Shown here in pieces: positions 22,566-33,905 of a stretch of DNA of 64,000 nt. Location: positions 496,001 to 560,000 of the forward strand of contig JADNRV010000006.1 in assembly GCA_015499995.1 (NCBI GenBank). The letters are read 5' to 3'. The notes under the pieces are model-generated. The model saw only the letters and a program-made list of their open reading frames with translations. It did no database searches and was not told the origin of the DNA. The position numbers were made by a program, and so were the translations under genes. Source of the stretch: Flammula alnicola (Eukaryota > Basidiomycota > Agaricomycetes > Agaricales > Strophariaceae). Every line of letters starts with the position of its first letter. Within the stretch, counting starts at the first letter, position 1.

Positions 22566-22860
22566 ATTTTGGGATGCGCAATATCCCTCAACAACAAGGG
22601 AAAGTTGTCCTTCATCCAACTTTCATCCTCCTCTCCTCCTTAAGCGCCTTCTCCTCCGCCCGGTCCTCCCATCTCCCTTCCAGTTCTACGACCATGATGC
22701 GGGTGGGTGATGCCTGTGCGCACAAGCTTCCTGGATTCAACAAATTTGCAGCTCCTGTGTGCCCAGCTCGTGAGGACCGCGCGACACTGGTGTAGTGAAT
22801 CTTCAAGCTTCACGGTGAACGCTCTGGACCGAGCGCAGAGTTCCTGCATTACTTGCTCAA
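22566..22860 (-). repeat. Diverged second copy of the flavin-reductase-like 5' segment
   Basis: About 250 bases match 17440-17720 in the same orientation. They share the core gattcaacaaatttgcagct and the gatgcgggtgg block, with many substitutions and small indels. It retains only the 5' part of the relic described at 17095-17720 (LLLRDIAHP here against LLRDNAQP there). The two copies lie either side of the two P450 loci, so the block was probably duplicated and rearranged together. No functional product is expected. Confidence 0.6.
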
Positions 22861-23584
22861 TACATGGTTCTGGACAGAGATTTATTATTAATAGAGATCA
22901 TATTGAACAATATAACCCTGCGTTGAACTTCTGAGCGTCGCGTAGATGCTATCTCGGTAATTGAAGTGTGGCGCATTCCTTCCTTCAAGGCGACAACGCT
23001 TTCTTCGGCTCATCCCTAGCTCATCCCACATCACCTGTAAAACGTTCACGACTTCGTTTAGCACGACTAAAATCAAATTACTGAGCGATTTCACAACCTC
23101 CGGCCGGTTCAAGCGTTTCTACGTTAGGCTCTACGCGCTTTAATTGACTCCTTGAGTGGCTCAACACGAGGCGGGCTTATCCAGGATTGCATCGAGGCTT
23201 GCCGTATATTATCACGTCAGCACAAACCACCTCTTCCGCCAGTTACGGCGTTTAGATCCACACTTCATCAAGTACCCCGATAGGATGACCTTGGCGAGGT
23301 CTTTGTGGGGTGCCGAAGCTTTGGGTGGTGAGAGCGCGAACGCAGCCCGGGTCGGCGATGTCGTAGGCGCATCGTAGAAAGCTCGGCCTGGTAAGCCTCT
23401 TCATCGACGATTTCTCCTTCATGATTTCCCCCTCGCCGACCCCAAAGTTTTTCCAGCTCCCCTCGTAGAGGTGTTACAAGGTCTCATTCTCCCAAGTTAC
23501 CTTTAGAGTAGTTATGTAACTCCATACATTTGTGAATGAAAAGTGTTTGTGCAGGCTATACTACATGCTTGGATAGTATTGCAT
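22861..23584. other. Intergenic region before the ETF alpha 3' end
   Basis: About 720 bases. Open frames around 22890-23110 (minus) and 23156-23377 (plus) have no motif I can assign and do not splice into anything larger. Confidence 0.4.
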
Positions 23585-24757
23585 TTACTTTTTCAACTTT
23601 TCTACGAGCTCAGGTACAGCATCAAATATATCAGCAATGAGTCCAACATCAGCAACTTGGAAGATGGGAGCATCTGCATCCTGTTTATTGAAAGAGACAC
23701 CGTATGAGCGACACAATTCATAGGATAACTTTAACACCTAACAAACCTTGTTGATAGCGACAATGAGCTTCGAGTCCTTCATACCCGCAAGATGCTGAAT
23801 GGCGCCAGAGATTCCGAGAGCCATGTAAAGCTCCGGAGCAACGACCTTGCCTGTTTGTCCCACTTGCAAGGAGTTGTCCGCGTACCCAGCGTCCACAGCC
23901 GCGCGCGATGCACCGACGGCCGCGCCTAATGCGTCAGCGAGGGGGTAGAGCGTCTGCTGGAACGTCTCTGCGTTCTTCAACGCCCGTCCACCAGAGACGA
24001 CACGCGAAGCAACGCCCAGGTCTGGTCGATCCGACTTGGCGATGGTGGTCTTGATGTGCACAGTCGATGGGTCGTTAACGTCTACGGGGTCAACGGTCTT
24101 GTCTGTTGCGCTGGTAGCCTCCTGTTGTGCAGCAGGCGCGAAGGCTGTAGAGCGCACGGTGAAGAACTTGATGGGGATAGCAGATGGCGCGCGAACGGTG
24201 GCGATGGCGTTGCCTGCGTAGATGGGCCGGGTAAATGTGGTACTGCCGGATGAGGCGTCGTGCTCGAGGGATGTGACATCGGAGATGGCGGGAACGTCTA
24301 GACGGGCTGCGACGCGCGGCAGGAGGGACTTGGCAGAGGACGAAGTGGCAGAGACGACGTGCGTGAAAGGTGTGGAGTCGGACAGGAGCTTCTCCAGCAG
24401 CGGCGAGAGCGTCTCTGGGATAGGCTCGGCGTATTGTGGGGATGTCGAGTGAAGGACAGAGGTAACGCCTTTCAATCTATATACGCGAAATATGAGATAG
24501 TGTCAGTCAAATAAAATAGAAACAGGAGGAACGCACTTTTTCACTGTGTCCACAACCCCCTGGACATGTTCCGAGCTGCCTACAACCAAGGCAGAGACCT
24601 CGCCTCCGAGCTGCTCAGCGGCAGTCAACGCAGACAGAGAACCTGAGTCGATAACGCCTCCGCGATGCTCGAGAAAGACGAGGGCATGTGGAGAAGCAGC
24701 AGTCGCGTAAGACCGAGCAAATGCCCTCCGGCAGAATATGGAACTGGTTCGCAACAT
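23585..24757 (-). CDS. ETFA: Electron transfer flavoprotein subunit alpha, mitochondrial
   Basis: Three exons: 24537-24757, 23747-24476 and 23585-23680. The N terminus ([21 protein letters not shown]) is a typical mitochondrial presequence. The Rossmann-like N domain follows ([25 protein letters not shown]). The C-terminal FAD domain contains [46 protein letters not shown] and, after the last intron, [23 protein letters not shown] alpha binds FAD and passes electrons from acyl-CoA dehydrogenases to ETF-QO. Splice junctions keep the frame exactly and no indel is seen, so this copy is functional. A truncated copy lies at 44285-44650. The gene ends in EKLKK before stop 23585-23587. Confidence 0.95.
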
Positions 24758-26576
24758 CTAAAACAACTATTGAGGACATTTTAACGTGGAATCCAATAGA
24801 GGGTACTCACTGGAGGGAATCCGTCCTCTTCGTCCGAGTCTCGAGGGATATGAACTCGAGCAAGTTTGCAAAGGCTTTCCCGGCCGTCCGCGTTCCGGGT
24901 GTCCCTCGAATCATGTGCCAGTATCAGTATTCCCACGATGATACGATGGCCTTATTCAATTTTCGGACAACATTCTTCAAAACGTTTCAACGTCCGAGTT
25001 CTTTTGACCTACCTTTAAATCTTGCTAGACTCTCGCGCGTACATTGCTAGCATGACTCTATCGGATCTTGAGCTCGGCGCTGCAGTCTATGCCTTGAAAA
25101 CTCGGTTTCTTTCGACGAGGGGCCTCCAATCCCCTCAGCGAAGTTTCTTGCCAAAGTACTCGTAGATTTTTCGAGCCTTGGAAAGATGAATTCGGAACAA
25201 GGTCTTGGCTGTTCAAACTGGAAACGATTTTTTCTCCAGTTGCTTCTTGACATTGGCGTCCTTGATGAATTATGGTCACTTCTAGATCTTCGTTTCTTCA
25301 GAGATTTGGGTTTTAGGTCGCAGCGCATCGGCCTTAGTCCTGAGGAACTCATTAATGCTATCTGGATTCTGTAGCTCGCGCCCCACCGGCATCAGATGTG
25401 TATGTCATGCCATTTGTGCAGAATTTCAGTAGTGATTTCTCGGGCCCAACGATAATGGCAACATGAATGCTCATTCGAGTTTTCTCGAAGTGAACCTCCG
25501 GGCAACCAGGGTAGCCAAGAATGTGTTCGGGGTTATTCCAGCAGCTTTGACGTTACGAGAGATGATGAATTCATTTTAGCCGAGGCCATCTGGGAGCCTG
25601 CTTGCCACACTCGTACTGAATGTCTGGCAATAGTCGCGGGTTTACTGGCCTAGTACTCAGGGACGCTGTGAAGAACCTGTGATTATGTAGTGATCGATTG
25701 TGCCTGTGGCGTGGCGTCCACTGTAGGCAGCATACTTACGCTTGAAACCTCGAGACCTGACTCCCAGTGGACAAGTCAGGGTTCGAAATATTATCAGCTG
25801 AAATAAAATTTATATTGCACCTACCATCGCGTTAACGTTATAGGCATAGGCTCAATCAAATCTCTTCCAAGCGTCGACGATCTTGGAATAAGACTACACC
25901 GGTCCACCGCAATGCATTTGGCGAACGAGTCGTACATTCTTATTTGAAGCGGCGGCCATGTTCTAGTGGATAACCGATCGGCAACTTGTAGGGATGTCGG
26001 CATCACACTGCGCCACACAGACTCTTTCCTGATGGCCCTACACTGCCCGCCTAAGCCAGTATCATTTTCATTGCCACTCCACGTTGCTTTTTCGGGGGGT
26101 CCGACGGCCCATCCAAATTCTTCGAAACAAGGGGATATCACAGCACGTCAGTGTGTCGAACATCCAGTCACAGCTCATCGGTAATCTGATCATCAACCAA
26201 AGGAGAGTCGCGATCTCTTGAACGAGCTCGAGTGGCAAAGGCAACGGCCGAAGAAAAACAAAGAGATTCGAAAAGCCATTGCCATAAAATGAAGTCACAA
26301 TCTACAGCCAGTTATCAGAACCTCGGCGATATCTTTGTTAACTTGGAGCAATATATTGAAAGGTATTGAAGACCAGGATTTCCGTAACTCTCCAATAAAC
26401 TCCCACAAGTGACTGGATCCCCGGGCCCGACCCTGCGGTATCATATAAAATGACGAGCATTAAATGAGAGGCGTCGAGGGCTCCCATCGGTTCACTATCC
26501 AAAGGCAACGCCACTCGTCAGTTTGTTATCCGCTCTCGAAGGCGCTTGAAGGCTTTGCGACCTCCTCCTTGTCTCA
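24758..26576. other. 1.8 kb region without a secure gene; possible degenerate coding segment at 25060-25380 (minus)
   Basis: On the minus strand near 25380-25140 three frames in turn read like coding sequence. They include SINEFLRTKADALRPKTQIS, FIKDANVKKQLEKKSF and HLSKARKIYEYFGKKLR, separated by stops or frame changes. This looks like a decayed or error-broken small basic protein gene that I cannot name. Around 26070-26300 (minus) an F-box-like PLELVQEIATLL occurs without a supporting downstream sequence. The remainder shows nothing recognisable. Confidence 0.35.
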
Positions 26577-27237
26577 ATGTCTTCCGCTCCCCCCACTCCC
26601 ACTCTACCGGAAAGCGACCAATACTTGGACATTAGGATACGTGCTATAAGAACTGCTGTATTCCTCCGCCTCAACGGCAGTAGGTACGTGATAAGCCCTT
26701 TCTCGTTCTACCCCGGGCCAATCACCTTGCTGAGCATATGCTTTACACGCCAGTCAACGAACATCCACTATTTTAAACTGGAGACAACTTGCAAGTGACA
26801 ATATAACTCTCTATGCAAACCATTACCAAGTGCATCCCGACGGTGAAGTCATCTCAAAACAAGAAGTCGCATTCCGAGACGCGCTCGACTTGATTTCGTC
26901 CGACAGACTGAAACAAATGACCAACGATGAAGTGGTCATTGCGGTCGTGAACGAGATGTCAGATGTTCTCGTACGTATCGGGTGCTGAATAAAAAAATTC
27001 AATGCTGTACTGAAGCCTCATATGCAGGATAGCCTTTTGTCGGATCCTCTAGCCACTCCGACCGACTCGGATCCAACAGACTCGGATAGAGCACCGTTTG
27101 ATGCCCATAGAAGAGCGTTTTCTGACTCTCAAGTTCGGTATGCGTCTCATGTTGTTGGCTCGACGATGGGCCCTTCGGTGGGTGTTGATGCCGATGCCGA
27201 CACTGGCCCCAGTCCAGAGGGATCCCAGCAGGAATAA
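26577..27237 (+). CDS. Conserved-looking small protein of unknown function
   Basis: Three exons: 26577-26683, 26796-26970 and 27028-27237, with GT..AG borders that keep the frame. The product of about 163 residues has a helical middle (EVAFRDALDLISSDRLKQMT, DEVVIAVVNEMSDVL) followed by a disordered acidic, Ser/Asp-rich tail (DSDPTDSDRA) ending in GPSPEGSQQE. The N-terminal YLDIRIRAIRTAVFLRLNG segment looks folded. No family is recognised. The start was chosen as the first ATG of the open exon; a TATA-like string lies at about 26440-26460. Confidence 0.6.
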
Positions 27238-27775
27238 TTAAAATCGCCCCTAGATTGCAGTGCCGACGGGCGAGTCCCTTGTCGAGGCGTGCCCTGTGTT
27301 ACATTGATGAAGAGATGAGCTAAAAGACCCTTTGATGTATTGAATAGATAATCTGGGCTGCTGAGTGGAAGTATGCGCGTTCGTTTTCGAGTATAGATCT
27401 CCCAAAATGTGATGGTTACCTAATTATATGGTTTATAAAAGCTGGTCTTTCGGGAAGAAAAGGCCCAGTACTTGCCTAGTCAGAAATCCCGAAATGTGGG
27501 GCACGTCTGGAAGGGAACTACGGAGGACCGGTCTTCAGCTTCAGGCTTTGAGTGCCGATGCATCTAGAAGTGTATCTGCCCTCCACTCCATCATTGCATG
27601 CCGCGAACGGCTGTCGGGCAGGAGAAGAATTCTCAGGTCAATATGTGCTTTCGTCATGACCCCCAGTGCACCATTTACACGACAAAAGCGCCTAGAAATT
27701 ATTCTGGCGGTCCAACGCATGTCTAGATGTTTAAGAATAAGCACGCCAAACGCAATGCGATGAACTCCAACTCAC
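27238..27775. other. Spacer that may hold the 3' part of the cysteine-rich mini-gene
   Basis: About 540 bases between the unknown gene and the short CxC exon. Minus-strand frames continue (for example SRHAMMEWRADTLLDAS near 27600), but I could not find splice junctions that join them with certainty. Confidence 0.35.
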
Positions 27776-27948
27776 ATTGTTCGCGAGATACCAATCATTG
27801 CCGACGAAATAGGTCTTCCATCCAAACTGGCGATAAGGGCTTTGGCCTGCGAAATGCGCTTGAACACGGTTATGTGATGTAGGACACGGCCGTTTGGGTC
27901 GTTGCATGTGCAATCGTGGCAAAAACAGACTAACTTTTGGCTAGGCAT
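27776..27948 (-). CDS. Small cysteine-rich (CxC..CxC) protein, 5' exon
   Basis: ATG 27946-27948 starts PSQKLVCFCHDCTCNDPNGR. Its closely spaced Cys and His residues look like a small metal-binding motif. It is followed by TVFKRISQAKALIASLDGR and ends at a GTGAGT donor near 27775. Later exons are uncertain. The gene is divergent from the SAP-like gene starting at 28165, with about 215 bases between start codons, so they may share a promoter. Short CxC zinc motifs of this kind are often linked to mobile elements in basidiomycetes, but no transposase is visible here. Function unknown. Confidence 0.5.
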
Positions 27949-28164
27949 GGTAGAAGATGGTAGTTTAATTCAAGAGGCACGGTGGAAGCTGATAACGATA
28001 ATCTCCAAACTCCAGCCTAGTCCAAATTGAAATACAGTACAGGCTCGCCAATCAATCGCGGGCACGTGCGACAGTTCCGACCTAATATCATTGTCACAGT
28101 GCCGACTTTGTACAACAGCTATGGACTCGCTGACATTTTCTGCCCCCAGTCCTTGAACGCTCCT

Positions 28165-30599
28165 ATGCAGCTCCAAAACGATCAAGGAGAATGGGTTCGT
28201 GCTGAAGTATTAAACCCTTCTGTGCAGAATCAACCATACGATCCACAAGGGCCAACACCTAGTTCGGCATACTATCCAAATGCCCCACCGCATAGTCTTC
28301 CCCACCATTCCAGCACACCTGCCTCGTTCCAACAAGGTTTGCTTTTGGTTTACTTGCCCTTCATGGGTGTACCGTACTCTGGAGCTTATCCCCTTTTCAG
28401 CAGGACACGGAGGAGCGGACATCGCGTCGTTCCTTCACATTCCGTGCGTCAAGAAGCTTTACGAGGCGTATTTTGGCTTGTCAGGTACCGTAACGCGCCT
28501 CTGCGAGGAGAACCATGAGTTGCGGGAGGGACTAGCAAGGTTGAATGGGGAGCTGGCTCAGAGTCCGCAGCTGGAAGGCCCAGAAAACTAGTACGTTCCA
28601 GTTTCATATCAGTGCTACATTATACTGAAACAGCAACAGTGCAGTGTATCGACATCCTATGTCCGGAAGCCTTGCACCAAGCGACTCCCTCTCACAGCGG
28701 CTGTCAAGGCAATCGTCTGGTAGCTTTGAATCCAGAGAAATTCAAAGAGCCAACGCACCTCTTTTTTCTACTCCTCACACTCAACCAACAACACGCCCTA
28801 ACGACCTCCCGTTTGAGGTTCTCTGGCAGAGGGATGACTGTAAACTCGATAAACACGGTGCCCGACCAATAAAAAGTAATAGCAGCCGCCCACGAATGAA
28901 GAGCGCCATCCGCGATAAGGACGGGACCCCGATCGACAAAGGTCATTTCAAAACGATACAGAAATCGGTAAAAACACAAGTGGCAATATTAATTCAAGAG
29001 GAAGAAGAGCAGCTAAAAAGAAGCTTACCGACTGACAAGATCACTAAAACATATTTCGAAAGTTGTCGAGCAAAGCAGTGGCTGCACGCGATAGCGGTAA
29101 TCGAGGATGAACATCCGATACTGGCCTATGCAGCTGCACATTGGAAAGCCGAGCAGCTGCTCACGAATCGGCTCACAAGCAGGCGAAGTCACCACAAGAA
29201 GGCCAGCGGACACCAGTCGAAGAAGATGAAGCGGTCAGCAAAAGGCAACGGAAGAAGGGATGGTGGCAGCGAGACTAGCGAGGAGGAAGACAGTGAGGAG
29301 GAGGCCGATGAAGGTGGTAGTAAGGAGAAGGCGGCTGCTGGCTTGAAGAGGAAACGAGCCAAGTCTGTATCGAACCCGTCAGACATGTTGAGTACGAGTT
29401 CAAGGCCTTTGGTGGCACATGGGGATATGACCACAGAGACCTCGGAAACTACAGTACGCCCACCTCATGCCTTGTCACTAAGTCTAATATCTGTAAATGC
29501 AACATGTAAGTCCCTCCAGATCATCTCATTCAAGTTCCCTTACCTGATTCCCTTTGCCACTTACACAGATGATGGTCTTAAAGGTATGCTGAGCCTCGTG
29601 CCCTTATTTGAAAAGCTAACTCACAATTTTTCTGACAGACATTTTCTCTACAATGTTCAACAAGAACACGCTGCCACGTGCGATTGAGCTACTTGAAGCT
29701 CTAGAGAAGATATCCGGCTCTGCAGCTCTGAATAGCGGCAGTCCATCATCCACCGTCCTCCAATTTATTGAACGCATCGAATCCGCAGATCCCAACACGC
29801 CCGATATTGATGAACACGATACAAACATTGGCTGGGGGCATTCCCAGTTCACATCGGGCGGTCTAACTTGTCGTTCCGTCCTCCAGACTTGGTCAGACAT
29901 CGGTAATGTAAAGACCGCTCACCGTCTCCTTGCAGCGAGTCTCAAAACATGCTTGGTTGCTCGCCACCTATGCTTCACTAACAAAATTTTGATGTCGGAT
30001 TTGTCATCATATCTCAGTGACACATACCTTTGTGAAGTAGTGGAAATTCTTTGGAACTTCCGAGCACAAGTAAGTGGATTAAACTTATATCTCTTATAGA
30101 TACTATAAATTTACTCATTTATGATTGTCAGGATACTTCGGATTCGGCCCATCTGGCAGCAGCCGGGCATGCTTCCACTGCTGCAGCAACTATTGAAGCC
30201 TCTGCTGCCAGTGGCTCGACCCAAATTTTTGAGCCTGCATCCCATGTGCAGGAGCCAAATGAAAACTCGAAGCGCCTTGAACGACTTCATGCCGATGAGC
30301 TCAAGACTTGGATGGCAGATCATTCGATTCCACTGCCAGCGCGTAACAGACGGAAGAAACATGGTAAAGTTATCGTTCACAGATTGGGATTTCGTATTCT
30401 CTCTAATTTCTCATCACACAGATTTGATTGCAACTATCATTCACGCGGGTGGCGAGAAAATACCCTCCGATGAAGATATCTCCCGCTCAATTAGTCAGGT
30501 ATGTATTGTCCTTACTCCTGAGTTGAAACGACCCACTTTCTGACAACACGTTGCCAGCGAACTTCTCACAAACGTGGTTCGGCCACGAAACCTGCCTAA
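28165..30599 (+). CDS. Nuclear-type protein with C-terminal SAP-like motif, function unknown
   Basis: About eight exons join cleanly (28165-28339, then from about 28401, 28629, 29566, 29639, 30132, 30420 and 30558 onward) with no frameshift. The N part is Pro/Ser-rich (SSAYYPNAPPHSLPHHSS), followed by a short coiled coil (RLCEENHELREGLARLNGEL). A basic central domain follows (KTQVAILIQEEEEQLKRSLP, HPILAYAAAHWKAEQLL), then a Lys/Glu-rich linker typical of nuclear targeting. A helical block (NTLPRAIELLEALEKISG) leads to the C terminus. There DELKTWMADHSIPLPARNRRKK and LIATIIHAGG match the helix-turn-helix pattern of SAP DNA-binding motifs. The protein of roughly 650-700 residues ends in GSATKPA. 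Role in chromatin or DNA binding is inferred from the SAP-like motif only. Confidence 0.65.
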
Positions 30600-31499
30600 T
30601 ATGCAATCAGACGATTCGGAAACCCTCTTACAGGCGCCTTCATGCTATAGGCGCTGATGCTTCGCGGACGAAGCCTCAGCCCAGCTGGATTGCTATCGTT
30701 GGCTCCGAGCTTGGCGCCTTCGGGTCTCATACAGGTAATTGTCTGTGGCATGCGGACAACCAGTGTGTTTCTCTCGATGTAGTATCAATTGACTGAATAC
30801 AACATCTGAGTGACTTCGGAATGACTTCAGACAATAGTCAACGGTGACAAGTAAGTTTTTCTATTCCCGACTATCTCGTGACTAATCCATGACTACCTAC
30901 TGACTTGATTTTTTACTGAGCGCGTCACTAAGTTGTATAGCACGGCTTGGAAACGGCCAAGAAGGATTCAAGGAACAGAAACTGCACCTACAGTCTGAAG
31001 ACATAAAGGCGACAGAGGACATTTATCGAAGGTTTGAAAAAGGATTATGATTGAACTACTCTAGACCACAGATATAGTCAGTAGTAATTACTGGAACGTT
31101 GAAAGAGATACATGAATATTACATTACAGAAGAGACATGGATGTATGTCCCAAAACTACGAGCGCCGCGTCTTAACGCCAGTACTAGTGACTTCGACAAC
31201 GCTCAACTCTGAAGAGACTAGCAAACCCGAATCCCCGTGGTTCCACCCAGCCCCAAGACGAGACTGAGCAGCGAGAATAGCGGGCCGATTGATATTCCAC
31301 GAACGTAACAGGCCTCGAGTGTATGTGTGTCCCCGAGGGGAAGACTGAGGCCTTGACTATGTCCATGGGTCGAGTTTCGGAAAGAGGAAGGAATCATGCG
31401 TCGGTCGAGAAGATGTAAGTCATGAAATTTAGTTTCTGGTGGCGATTTCAGCGGCGCAGAATCACCTCGAGGAGATGATGTGGTAGCACAGACAGAGAG
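30600..31499. other. Intergenic region with clustered TGACT/AGTCA pentamers
   Basis: Between about 30781 and 30930 I count seven TGACT/AGTCA pentamers in roughly 140 bases, just downstream of the SAP-like gene. A much denser cluster occurs at 51190-51420. The remainder up to 31500 shows no gene. Confidence 0.45.
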
Positions 31500-31775
31500 C
31501 AGCGAGTCTTTCGAAGAAAATAATCTTCCCACGACTTGCTTTGATTCTAAACAACACCATCGTCGGTATGTAGAGGCTTGGCGTTTCGAATTCTGTGCTT
31601 TGCATCTGTCCGCGACGCGTGTCGGACAGGTGTGAATATTCAGGACACTTATTACCGTATCCTCGATTTTCAGAAGTTATGAATATCCATTCGACGGTTT
31701 GCGGATTTTCGCCTTCATATCCGCAACTCCTTTACAAATACTACTCAGTATCGTGACAGGTAATAGTACGAAGCA
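31500..31775 (+). repeat. Direct duplicate of the 5' end of the XPF/SHOC1-like gene (copy 1)
   Basis: About 270 bases match 33590-33905 in direct orientation. Shared blocks include gcgagtctt, tcccacga.ttgctttga, gaggcttggc and a long run around gttatgaatatccattcgac. Copy 1 lacks about 42 bases present in copy 2 and has several small changes. It is not attached to the rest of the gene. The GH16 gene lies between the two copies. Confidence 0.75.
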
Positions 31776-31952
31776 AACCAGACAATGGTTGGCCAACAAT
31801 CAAAACTACACATCACATAGTGATCCAACAAGTTTCCAAGGGAATGCGAGTAATATAGGTATGTACGTATTAAATGCCCGAGTCCAAATCACAAAGTGTC
31901 CGAAAATTGTCCGAAAATTGTTTTAGATAGTAGAGTATGTCCGTTACCGTCA

Positions 31953-33389
31953 TCAGAAAAGGAGTACCACAGTAAAAGCCAGGAAAAAGGACAGTGACAA
32001 TACGTCTGAAAAACGTGTAGAAGAGCCTGAAGAGGAAGAGGGGGATTTCGTCGGCGTAACCACCACGGAGGTGCTGACCGCTTGGGCGTCTGTCTGAGGA
32101 CTTGGTGTGTTCGATGCGGTGCTAGATGGAGCGACAACATTCGATGAGAGGTACGTGCGAATGTATGAAATTTCCCAGTAGGCGGTGGCGTAGTTGCTCC
32201 CATTACCGATGACATTGTCGTTGACCTGGAAGAGGGTTTTACCTTTAGAGATTTTGTCGTGAATAATATAGCGAAGGAGAACTTACGCAGCTGTTTGTGG
32301 GCGTCTGGCACGTTGAGGAATAGATGCTTGGTACACCGGCCCTGCGAGACACCACTCAGTCGAATGTGCGAAAGCGATGAGATGTACACGTACCAATGGC
32401 CGCAAAGAGTGGTCAGCAATACCAGGGTCTGGGGTGGGAAAAATTCCGTGAAATTACAGCTGGTCGGAGAGTAGGCGGATGAAGGCAGCCCCCATGAAGT
32501 GGTATCCATCTGGGAAGTGGAGGTGGCAGTTTTGATACTATCGGGTATATCTGGCCGCTAGATCGATCGAGTTAGCTTTTCAAAGATAAGCAGCATTCGC
32601 ATCCAGACATACACTCCAGAACCAAGAATTAATCCCCGTAGTCTCATACTGGAGGGCGAAGACGCCTCCTCCGGCTTGTGCAAAGCCTGCGCCGAAGCTA
32701 TTGGGCTTGTTCTCAGCGACGATGCAGCCACGAGCCAACGAGCAGTCGGTTTCAAGTGTCGTGCCTTCCTGGCCAGAGGGCTGCGTTTCGGCCTTTGTAC
32801 ACCCTGCGGTGCTGTGCAGCGCGACTTGATTGTGATCCATGTTGTTAATCGCCTCGATGATGTCGATTTCTCCTGCCAACGGCCATGTTTGCTCTATACC
32901 ATAACTCCAAAAGGAGGGCCAGACGGAGCAGCCATATGGGATGTGCACGGCGTCTATGATAATCAGAGAGCCTGCGCCATAGCTGTCCAGCGATGTAAGG
33001 CGAATCTACGTGGCATAAGTTCATGCAGACGGATTCGATGCGATAGAGTGCTTACCGACTCCCGGTTGACAATGGGTGCTGGCAGAATTGTCGTGGTATT
33101 GTCAACCTTGACGACTGCATTCCCTGCGCTATTGATCAACGTCAGGCCTTTAGAGACGGCGGTGGGTTGGTCCAGGTAAGTCACATTCCCTATACAGGAG
33201 TTAAAATGCCAATTCAACGGGTTAGGGAAAAAAATTCTCACCCCAGGTCGTGTTGTCAACATTTCCGTAATACGCAAACTTGTTGAAGAAGTTGTCCCCT
33301 GCATACTCGCGAACAGGGTTGTAAATCGCAGAGGCTTGGCTGAAAAGACAGGGGAGGGCGCAAAGTATCCTCAACGGAAAGCGTCCCAT
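31953..33389 (-). CDS. Secreted or GPI/membrane-anchored GH16 family beta-glucanase (laminarinase type)
   Basis: ATG 33387-33389 starts a signal peptide (MGRFPLRILCALPCLFSQASA). The GH16 catalytic signature GEIDIIEAIN, with the E-x-D-x-x-E catalytic residues, lies near 32860, flanked by WPSFWSYG and HSTAGCT. Downstream the gene is spliced at several short introns, and the reading ends in a Ser/Thr-rich linker and a hydrophobic C terminus (LSLSFFLAFTVVLLF) that fits a membrane or GPI signal. Stop is 31953-31955. Family members cleave beta-1,3(4)-glucans; in fungi they often remodel the cell wall. The gene sits between two direct repeats (31500-31775 and 33590-33905). No frameshift is seen. Confidence 0.88.
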
Positions 33390-33589
33390 GGCATACAGAA
33401 GGTGGGAGACGAGGAGGAAACAAGGCGGAGTAAGTTGGCCATGCCATGTTGATTTTTCCGTCGCGATCAAAAAACTAAAATAGACCCAACCTAGCCACGC
33501 AAAACAACTGCTCCTGCCGTTTCGGATGGTGATAACGATGAAAACGCATTTCTCAAGAAACAAATGGAATAAAATTGAAAAGATAGTCA

Positions 33590-33905
33590 GAGGGCTTGCA
33601 GGGCAGAGAGGCGAGTCTTTTATTTAAATAATATTCCCACGATTTGCTTTGAATCTAAGTACATAAATAACACAGCAGAGGCTTGGCATTTTGTGTCCTT
33701 TGCATCTGACCGCGACGCGCGCCGGACAGGTTTCAATATTCAGGATACTTATTATCGCACTGCTCAGAATCGTTCTATCAAAAGCCTTACATTATATGCT
33801 GCTCGATTTTCAGAGGTTATGAATATCCATTCGACGGAATCTGCAGAGTTTCGCCTTCATATCCGCAACCTCCTTTACAAATACTCAGTATCGCATTATA
33901 CTACT
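33590..33905 (+). repeat. Direct duplicate, copy 2, overlapping the start of the XPF/SHOC1-like gene
   Basis: Matches 31500-31775 and includes the ATG at 33819-33821 and about 85 bases of the first coding exon. Copy 2 is intact and continuous with the rest of the gene, so copy 1 is the stray duplicate. Confidence 0.75.

Noticed and set aside
25760..25790. GGTTCGAA-type string resembling a tRNA B box
   Set aside because: No A box or cloverleaf can be drawn around it.
26068..26298. F-box-like LPLELVQEIATLL on the minus strand
   Set aside because: Only one short motif matches; the sequence that should follow is absent, so an F-box gene is not supported.
27420..27770. Plus-strand open frame with GKKRPSTCLVR
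   Set aside because: Opposite the likely 3' part of the cysteine-rich gene and lacks support.
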